From Narthecium ossifragum (Eukaryota; Streptophyta; Magnoliopsida; Dioscoreales; Nartheciaceae), in contig OY986970.1 in the NCBI GenBank assembly GCA_963920575.1, forward strand, positions 17,292,095-17,356,094: DNA of 64,000 bases, read 5' to 3'. Below, piece after piece: positions 56,649 through 64,000 of the stretch. A program made the translations under genes and the position numbers. Each line of letters begins with the position of its first letter. Position 1 is the stretch's first letter. Below the pieces are notes generated by a model. It made no database searches and had not been told where the DNA came from. It saw nothing but the letters and a program-made list of their open reading frames with translations.

Positions 56649-58403
56649 TTATGTCGCTCAAATGTGTCACGCACAGCGGTCGCGGTGCAGTACAGCATAA
56701 GAGAGGTCGAATCCCACAGAGAGACAAGCAGAAAGGATCCAGAAATACAAATAACAATGAATTGAAAACAATCAAGAGCGATGAAAGTTAAGAAAATAGA
56801 TCAGAGATGTAATGGTAAAATAAAGGTAACAAAGAAATCATGATTTGAATGAGGCTAGGCTTCAGGAATCACGTCACTCGGATTTAGGTTCTTCTCTTCT
56901 CAATGGTTCATATGATACTCAGTTAAGGGATTCACATCCCAATCACCTTAACCGGAAGATATAGAATTATGAATCTGATAAAATATATAAATATAACTTC
57001 CTACGATTGGTTCTTCCTTTTTATAGTTCTAACTTCATCCAACCAAACCTGAGAATACACGATACCGGCTGTCACTACAGGCAACGCGCAACAAAAGTTC
57101 ATCGGGACAAAGCCCTAACTCTATCTAACCAGATCTCTAAGAATACACAATACCAACTCTCACAATCGGCAATGCATAGCAAAGATTTCACGGGATAGAG
57201 CCCCAACCTTGTCTTACAAGATCCCTAAGAATACACAATACCAGCTGTCACTACGGGCAATGCATAGCAAAGGTCTCGCAAGACTCGGTAGGAGAATCAA
57301 AAGAGAAGACTATGGGAATATAAGATCATGAAAGAAGCATGACTGAATTCATAATATTAATCATCCACATAGAAATCTATAATCTGAAAATAATATTTGA
57401 AGATCCAATACATAAAAAAGAGTTTAACAATGATGATAAAAAACTATGAACCATTGTTGGAGAAGAAACCCTAATCCTCGCTAGATCATCCGTCCGCCAT
57501 GCCCGCGGATTACTCGGCCATGGATGGAGATGTCTTCATCTTCTTCCCTTGGAGAACGTCCAGAAAGAGCCTCCAAAAACGTCCAAGAAGTCCCCCTCAA
57601 ACCCTAGAAAGAGTCCTATTTATAGCCCCAAAGTATCTCCATCAACGGATTTGATCTAACCCGTTGATTTAATTCACTGGGAACGTCCGATCGATCCCCC
57701 TCGGGATGTTGGATCGATCGGTCTCTTGAAATCTCCAATCTTCTATTTACGCCCGAGTCCGATCAATGGACGGATCGATCGAACTCTGCTCATCTAAAAA
57801 GCATACGTTCTGTCACCCTTTAATTCCCAAGTCCGATTGATCGAATTATGAGTGTTGGATCGATCGGTTGAGTAAAAATCCGCTGTTTTTGGATTTTTCC
57901 GAGTCCGATCGATCGGACCATTAGTGTCGGATCGATCGGACCCTATAGGAGGGATGGATGGATCGATCGGACCATGTTCAGCCAAAAAAAACATGTTTTG
58001 TCACGATTCTGCGTGGTCCGATCGATCGGCGGATCGCTCGGACTTCCAGCTTATTTTCGATTCTGCCCTTCAGACTGCGCCATCGGTACTAAAATTGCCG
58101 TAACTTCCTCTAGGAAACTCGGAATCATGAACCGTAAAATTCTCCAGAATCTAGACTTCAAGAACTTTCCAACCATATGTGGCAAATCATCTGGTTCTTC
58201 ATGAGCAGGTACAGATTAATTTTTGAAGTTAATCCATATACTCTTTTCAGCTTCTTTTAGCTCCAATTTCCCGCATTTTTCAAACAACCATGTGAAGCAA
58301 CATATAGATATAAAAATAGTGATAAAGATGCTGATTAAGGATAATAATCTAGCAATTGAGATGGTTATAAGACTGTTCAGAGTACACTTTCATACACTCA
58401 TCA
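56649..58403 (-). repeat. Athila 5' LTR
   Basis: 1755 bp, near-identical to 48117-49869. At its inner edge TG/CA is mutated to TT on the plus strand (TTATGTCGCTC). It contains the same CCGATCGATCGG cluster (57680-58040). Confidence 0.93.
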
Positions 58404-58408
58404 CATGC

Positions 58409-60365
58409 TGGGTGCAAATTTGTGGGAACAAAGTAATTCAGTTTTAAGTAGCTGACAACTGTAATGAGTAAATAATGGACCTATAGAATCTAAGATTTGA
58501 TATTTGCTTGTGTTGACTGAGGTCTGTAGTGTGGCTTTAATCTTTTCAAGTTTCAATTCCCAACCTTTTTCTTAAGGATAACAAAAACATTACTTTGTTC
58601 TTGGTGAAGATGAAATCTCGAGGAGTCCAACTTTTGAGTGTCTATATCATTTGGAAAAATGTGACTGCACACTCTTTGTCTGAATCTTTTTTCCTGAATA
58701 TGAAATAATGTATGTCGACAGAATAAAATGATGGTGGCCCCTATGGATGTTTACATCCAATTGATGGTAATGGTTTGAACTGATTAGTGGTAGATTACCT
58801 TGAACAATGTACGTAACATACGTATTGTTTTTATGATACCGGTCCTTTTAATTGTTCCTACTTTAAAAATTATGTTGCGGGTTGTGTTTTATGTGCCATA
58901 TGCGCGATTCTCTTATAAGATAGAGGCACACACTCCCAAACGTGTTATCGGTAGAATGTTAGGGATGACATGGTGGTCACGTCCTGGGTGGTAGAGGGAA
59001 GGATTTCATCAGCATCCTAGCATGTTGTAAGTACACTAATGGGCTAAAGTTTTCTTTCCAAATTAGATCTTTCCTTATTTATCTACCTCCTACACTTATC
59101 AGGACTCAATGAGAAATCAAGCAAGGACATTGGTGGTTGTTGATTGTTGGTGCTATATTGATCAGAGTCAGAGCTTTCATATTCACATGGACCAGCCAAA
59201 CTTTGGGAAATTGGCTACTATTGAAAAAATGCCGCTTCTATTCTTGCTAATTTCACTGTTTAAATCATTTATTTGATGCGTTATTTTGTTTTATAATTCA
59301 AGATATGACTCAATTTTTTGGCGCCTCATAATATGAGGGTATGAAAGTTGTAATGTTACGAACGTACATGTGCTGCAATTGATGCAATTGAGTATGTTGT
59401 TGATGGTTCCTGCTCACGATTAACTACGTAAAATCATTAAATTTAAATGTGCTAAGCTGCGAGGAGATTGGTTTGGAATCGGTTTGTCATGAATGAATTG
59501 ATCTTGAAGGTAGCATTTTTGCATAAGATATGTCTATTTGAACCAAAAGCCCATGCAGAGCATGATTTCATGTGCTAAATAGGGGTGTAAATTTTATACG
59601 TGATCCCAATGTAATCCTGGGTTGGCTGAAATTATAGGATTTGGATGTTAAACATATTTAATGTAAAACGTCATTTGTAGATCACGAAGACTTTGGGATA
59701 TAAAATGATGTGAGAACCAATACTTAAAATAGTACGTCCAGTTGCCTCGAATATAGCCAAGTTTCCACTGCGGTGGAAATTTCATACTCAATTTTATTAG
59801 CATTATTTTTAAAATGGTATATTATTGTAATTACTGGTTAGTTAAAATCTTAAAGAGAATCATTATTTTTTATGAAGCCAGTCGAAGTTATAGCTCATAA
59901 GAAGTGTCTTAAACTAACCTATGAATTAAACCAACCGCCCACCATAACTCTAACACTACATCCTTACAAATAACATGACAAAGGTACTCGCCCAAACACC
60001 ATATCAATTGTGAATCGAGAATGACACTCTACAAGAACAACAAATTCCCCACGTCGAGCCTCTAGCAGAGGATTTCTTAAAGCAAATGACCATTACTTTT
60101 CTAAGAGAAAAGTTTTCCAAAGACCGTGCCAGAGGCATGGGTCCATCATAAATAGATGTTTGTTATCTTTTTCAGTGGATTTATGTTTCTAGAATCACAA
60201 AAACCCTCCTTTGATCTTTATTCCTGACACAATGAAGTAGAATAGAAAGAAGAAAAAGAATAAAGTATTGGAGAAGAAAGTGAATAGAGAGATGGAAAAG
60301 TTGATGCAAATTGTTGGGAAAGAATAACATGTATTGTTGTCTGTCTTTAAGAGAACTGTGTCCAA
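58409..60365. other. Unassigned sequence right of the Athila element
   Basis: About 1.95 kb of AT-rich DNA without a gene match. Near 60124-60160, CCGTGCC-AGA-GGCATGG followed by AAATAG looks like a degenerate Helitron terminator. The block ends in a good Helitron 3' terminus at 60393. Confidence 0.45.
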
Positions 60366-60393
60366 CCGTGCCAGGGGCACGGGTAAACACTAG
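60366..60393 (+). other. Helitron 3' terminus
   Basis: Perfect 7-bp hairpin CCGTGCC-AGG-GGCACGG (60366-60382), then 11 nt ending CACTAG, followed by T. This is the classical Helitron terminator (hairpin, then CTRR next to T). The matching 5' TC end upstream was not identified. Confidence 0.75.
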
Positions 60394-60394
60394 T

Positions 60395-60549
60395 TCTTAT
60401 ATAGAAGGATGGTTAACTTTCCTGTTGTCCTATGTGGAGCCTACGTGGAGAGGGTTATCCAACGTGGCTCCTATGTAGAGCCTACGTGGAGGGAGAGTTA
60501 GTGGGGGAGAGAGGGTAGTTACCCTGCCATGTGGCAGGGGGACTTACTA

Positions 60550-60550
<1 letters not shown>
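60395..60550 (+). mobile_element. 156-bp mini-Helitron
   Basis: Begins TCTTATATAGAAGGATGG, similar to the 5' end of the 5.1-kb Helitron (TCTATTATATAAGGAAGG). It ends with the perfect hairpin CCCTGCCA-TG-TGGCAGGG (60522-60539), then 11 nt ending TTACTAG before T. It is directly adjacent to the preceding Helitron terminus with one T between them. Confidence 0.7.

Positions 60551-60599
<49 letters not shown>
60551..60599. repeat. (TA)n microsatellite
   Basis: Forty-nine bases of uninterrupted TA repeat, starting at the T that flanks the mini-Helitron. Confidence 0.95.
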
Positions 60600-60600
<1 letters not shown>

Positions 60601-60607
<7 letters not shown>

Positions 60608-60843
60608 CATGTATATCTAAGCCCTATGTGGCTCATGGTTAAACCAAGGGAGTCATGCCGCTTTGAAGTGCTTAGGTTGTTAAATGGACAAAAGGTGTGC
60701 CCTACCTAACCTATATAAACTGTAATTGCTTCTTATTATTGTTAATTGTCGGGCCGGGGGTCTGCCCCCCTATAGGATTTCAGTTGACGGTCAGTGCATG
60801 CCGTCGTAATGTCGAAATTTAATTGTATAGTTGATTGTTAGCG
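60601..60843 (+). mobile_element. Family T internal fragment
   Basis: Matches the copy E region 36360-36600 (TATCTAAGCCCTATG..., GTCGTAATGTCGAAATTT). Both ends are missing: the left is cut by the TA tract and Helitrons, the right by copy H. Confidence 0.65.
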
Positions 60844-60848
60844 GCCTG

Positions 60849-62266
60849 TCTGAGGATCCGTCCCTCCAGCCCGGTCCGACCTCGTTTGGTCGAGGGTTTG
60901 GTTTTGTTGGTTTGGTTCGGTTGGCCGTTGTTTGCGAAAAGTTGATCGCATCATTGTTTTTGGACCCCAATGGCAATTTGCTAAAATTGCGCCATGACAG
61001 TCGATTTCACACCCACGTAGTGCACACACAGCCTTCGATTGATGTATGTGAATGATTAGAACATTAAGGGCGCTTCTGATTGGAGCTCGATCGGGAAAGA
61101 TCGAATCGGACGGTCGAGATCGATTTCAGATCTCTATAAATACCCCTTAGCTTTCTCTCTCTTCCCTTTTCTTCTCTTTTCTCTCCTCTCTCGTTGGCTG
61201 CCGGCTTAGAGTTACGGCTGCGGTTTTTTGGCTCAGATCCGCGACGATCGGAGTGGAGGATCTGGTAGATCGCCTGCTTATCTATGCATGTAGGTGTTTC
61301 TACCCAATTTTACCGAGTTGGTTTACCTAGGATTGGTTTATTGTGGATTTGGTGTGTTTGTGTTGTTTTGCTTGTTATGGAACTTTATATTCTCGTGTAG
61401 TAGCATGTTTAGAACATTCCTACCAAATCAATTCTGTATTTCATCAGTCAATTTTGTTTCCATCATCGTTTTATCGGTTTTATCGGCTTTTCGGCTGAAA
61501 CAAGCTAGATCTGATATTTTACAGATGAAACCTGAAATTTCTTCCATAGATAGGTTCCTGGTAGTGTCCTCTATTACCCTGCAAAGTTTCATTTGATTCG
61601 GACAAGTTTTGATAGATCAAAGCAAGAAATTGGATTTTTGGCACTATTCATGTGAATAGTAACCGTCATATGAAGGATCGATCTTTCGTAGGAGAAGATC
61701 GATATTTTAGTTTTCATATGCCTTCATTCGTATGAGGAAGGCCGATCTTCTTGGGTAGAAGATCGATCTCTTCTATGCTGATAAGGAGATTTTGTTGGTT
61801 TTCTCTTTTCACTGAAACAACCAAGTTTTAATTTTATTTCTGAGCTTTCTGTGCATGATCTCATGACACTTTCAAGATAAATGTTGTAGATCTTCGAATC
61901 TATTTTCTAATGCCACTGATTTTATAATTTTCTTATTTTCCTATGATTTATAGAAAATTTTCTACGAGACTGTGACGAAACAGGAATTCTAGGAAAGATC
62001 GATCTTCTTGGGTAGAAGATCAATCTATTGTCCTGACAGAGTGCATGTATAAGGAAGATCACTCTTCATGAGTAAGATCTATCTCATATATGCTGATAGT
62101 TAACATTGATTCTGATTTCAATAATTTTGGTGTCCTTTCAACCAAGATTTCTCGTATGGCATTCCCAATGATTAGTATGATATTTTAGTTTGAATTTGAT
62201 GGATTTGTCGTCGAATTATGTCATGATTTATGGTTTAGGGTAATTTATCGATCTTAATGGATTTCT
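60849..62266 (+). mobile_element. Family T copy H, 5' half
   Basis: Starts TCTGAGGATCCGTCCCTC (TGTGAGG with one change) after GCCTG (60844-60848). It contains the family U3 block (CACCCACGTAGTGCACACAC), TATA at 61135, CT-rich leader, weak hairpin near 61290, and a palindrome cluster at 61674-62090 (GGATCGATCTTTCGTAGGAG and AGATCGATCT words). Similarity ends at the junction with copy I; the 3' end is missing. Confidence 0.75.
61135..61142 (+). promoter_or_regulatory. TATA box of family T copy H
   Basis: TATAAATA about 286 bp from the element start, the same offset as in copy B, followed by a CT-rich leader from about 61151. Confidence 0.6.
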
Positions 62267-64000
62267 TCTAACCTATTGGTCTCCCTAACAGTTCACCAAA
62301 ACACCCTCAATTAAAACAACATTGATTAGCAAACCTCGAACCACAGATTTAAAACTCAAGTGTTAAATATACATATCCTCGGAGAGGGGAAGATTCAAAG
62401 TACAACACTACTCCCGTAGGAGACTAATTAACATAGGGTAAAAGCAGTAAACAATCACCACCTCTCAAAGTCCATCAGGCGCCGCCGCACCGCCGACCAA
62501 CTGCCCGGTAGGGGCCACAAAAGAGGAACTGATGCCTGCACCTGCAAAACGCAGCCCCGGGTAGGTGTGAGCATTAAGCTCAGTAGGGATCTACACTACG
62601 ACATACAGAAGGAAGAGGGAAACGTAACAGTGTCGCCCTTAAGTAGGACCTGGGTGTATACAGGGGTCCCATAACCCCACCGCGTGTCCCTGGTGCCCAG
62701 GAGCAGCACACAGTAAGCTCAACAAACACTGCTGACTCACATACAGGAACTCGACACTGCAGGCGGGAAATGGCACTGCTGAGGGGGCCGTTTCCACCAC
62801 TCAAGAGTCTACACAGTGAAACACTGGCTACACCTCAGCATCCGACTCAAGGCCGACACGACCTCTACAATCATCAAGCCACAAGTGTACCAGTCATCTA
62901 AGCCTATCATCGAATCGACTGGACACCACAATTCAAACCGGGTCCAAACAGCCCAACCCCGGTCTTAGGGCTAAGTCCGAGCTTCCAGCCTCGGGACGGC
63001 GACCCAAAGATCACCCACGCCCTAACCAATGCAACTAATGCACAAATCAACAATGCATGCTATGACATACACAGATAAGAGGCAGAGCATGCAACAGTAT
63101 GTCAAGCATCATATAAGTCTACTGGATCGCTGCAGCGGTACTACCGACCGCTGCCAGCCGATCCGCAGCGGGTCCCGGCATTACGACGGTACCACGACCG
63201 TCAACCGCAGACTCCTGCAACGGGAAGCAACCCCGAAAACCGCTGATGAACAGTAAACAATATAATATTATATTCCGAAATATAATATTATATTCAAACA
63301 CCCAAAACCACTACTTAGGGGTTAATTGATCCCGTCGATCCGACGTCTAAACGACGTCGGATTCAAGATCCAACTTACCCACCAGTAGGTGTATATACCA
63401 GGATCATTACATCCAAAATTCAGAATCATCCAACGGTTGGATTAACGGGAAAACACTAATCAAAAATCGTTAATCAAACTAACTTACCCATTAATTGCTG
63501 CAACGCAGCCCTTCAGCAAACAATTCATAACAAATAGTAGACAAATCGGAAAAATACGAAATAAGATGAAATGGAAAGCTAACGAGTAGATGCACAACTC
63601 TTATGTTTATCAAAAGCCAAGATCATGTACACGCCGGCCGGAAAACTCGCCGCAAGCCGGCTGTTCTTCAAGAACAGCAGAAAACCAGAAATCCGAGACT
63701 AATCATGCATAAAACCTACTCAAATCTCAACTGATTAATATGATACTTAAATCAGTAATTCTAATACGCATAAGGAATCCATCAAAATAAGGATCAACAA
63801 GATCCAACGGCTAGATCTAGAGAAAACTCGAAATAAACATCAGTAGGTATAACCCTACCTAGCTGCGCTTTCCTCGGCTGATTCCCCGTGAGTTGATCAC
63901 CAACAAGCCTCCAAACTACTTCAGGGATCTTCCTCTCGTTGTCACGGATCCAACGAGCCTTAGAACGTCGAAAAAGGCGATCGGAGGAGGGAGAACGGAG
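62267..64000 (-). mobile_element. Family T copy I, lacks its terminal ~100 bp, runs off the window
   Basis: Minus-oriented and similar to copy D and the 3' part of copy C (TCTAACCTATTGGTCTCCCTAAC start). The terminal TGTCGCGCCCC segment is absent, so it is fused directly to copy H. It includes a (CAGCGG)-rich conserved block (63128-63240) and the leader hairpin GTAGG...CCTAC at 63843-63858. Its 5' end lies beyond 64000. Confidence 0.75.

Larger units (their letters stand above)
48117..58403 (-). mobile_element. Complete Athila-type Ty3/gypsy retrotransposon
   Basis: 10,287 bp with TSD CATGC (48112-48116 and 58404-58408). On the minus strand: 5' LTR (58403-56649), primer site for tRNA-Asp, gag, protease, RT, RNase H and integrase in one ancestral frame, a 1.2-kb non-coding region with polypurine tracts, and the 3' LTR (49869-48117). 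The long LTRs, tRNA-Asp primer and motif spelling place it in Athila. About 33 LTR differences by hand count (about 2%) make it the youngest datable element here. At least five in-frame stops and one frameshift make it non-autonomous now. Confidence 0.93.

Noticed and set aside
45325..60843. Copy G continuing at 60601 as one element split by the Athila complex
   Set aside because: The 60601-60843 fragment is homologous to a part already present in copy G and belongs to the copy E subfamily, so it is a separate copy.

Overview
The window is nuclear DNA of a flowering plant, most likely a monocot. The evidence is one intron-rich plant gene, plant lineages of LINE, Ty1/copia, Ty3/gypsy, Helitron, hAT-like and PIF/Harbinger elements, and captured plant gene fragments with GC-rich, grass-like codon use. 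I see no bacterial, organellar, rRNA or tRNA genes and no CRISPR array. Only one gene looks intact: a minus-strand CID-type RNA-binding protein gene (PAM2 motif plus two RRMs). It has ten coding exons between 26800 and 11594, which join to 335 codons without a stop. The rest is mobile DNA, much of it in nests that can be ordered from target-site duplications (TSDs).

Left part (652-11103): a roughly 5.9-kb L1-type LINE with a 16-bp TSD. It was interrupted twice by members of one LTR-like family, here called family T: copy A in ORF1 (TSD GGTAG) and copy B in ORF2 (TSD TGGGG).

Middle (11594-26800): the CID-like gene. Its 8.9-kb intron 8 holds a GGPP-synthase small-subunit pseudogene and a hAT-like element (8-bp TSD). 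Inside that sits a PIF/Harbinger-like element (TSD TAA) carrying fragments of a CIPK kinase gene and an EXORDIUM-like gene. Intron 3 holds a SINE-like element, a 388-bp solo LTR and an exon-like fragment of unknown origin; intron 4 holds a small hAT-like MITE.

Right part (about 27.4-64 kb): a decayed SIRE/Maximus-type copia element. On its left side it is split by a solo Athila LTR, which was hit by T copy C. Copy C was hit by T copies D and E, and E by a 5.1-kb Helitron; each step shows its own TSD or AT target. On its right side copia is entered by T copies F1, F2 and G in succession. Then come unassigned sequence, a complete 10.3-kb Athila element (48117-58403, TSD CATGC, tRNA-Asp primer site, LTRs about 2% apart), two Helitron termini including a 156-bp mini-Helitron, and T copies H and I.

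The most unusual signals are non-coding. (1) Clusters of the palindrome GATCGATC with copy-specific flanks occur in family T and also in the LTRs of the unrelated Athila element; in copy A six of them repeat at exactly 21 bp. (2) Every T copy that reaches the region has a short hairpin downstream of the TATA/leader. Its sequence differs between copies but its stem is kept, and it overlaps a potential GTAGGT splice donor.
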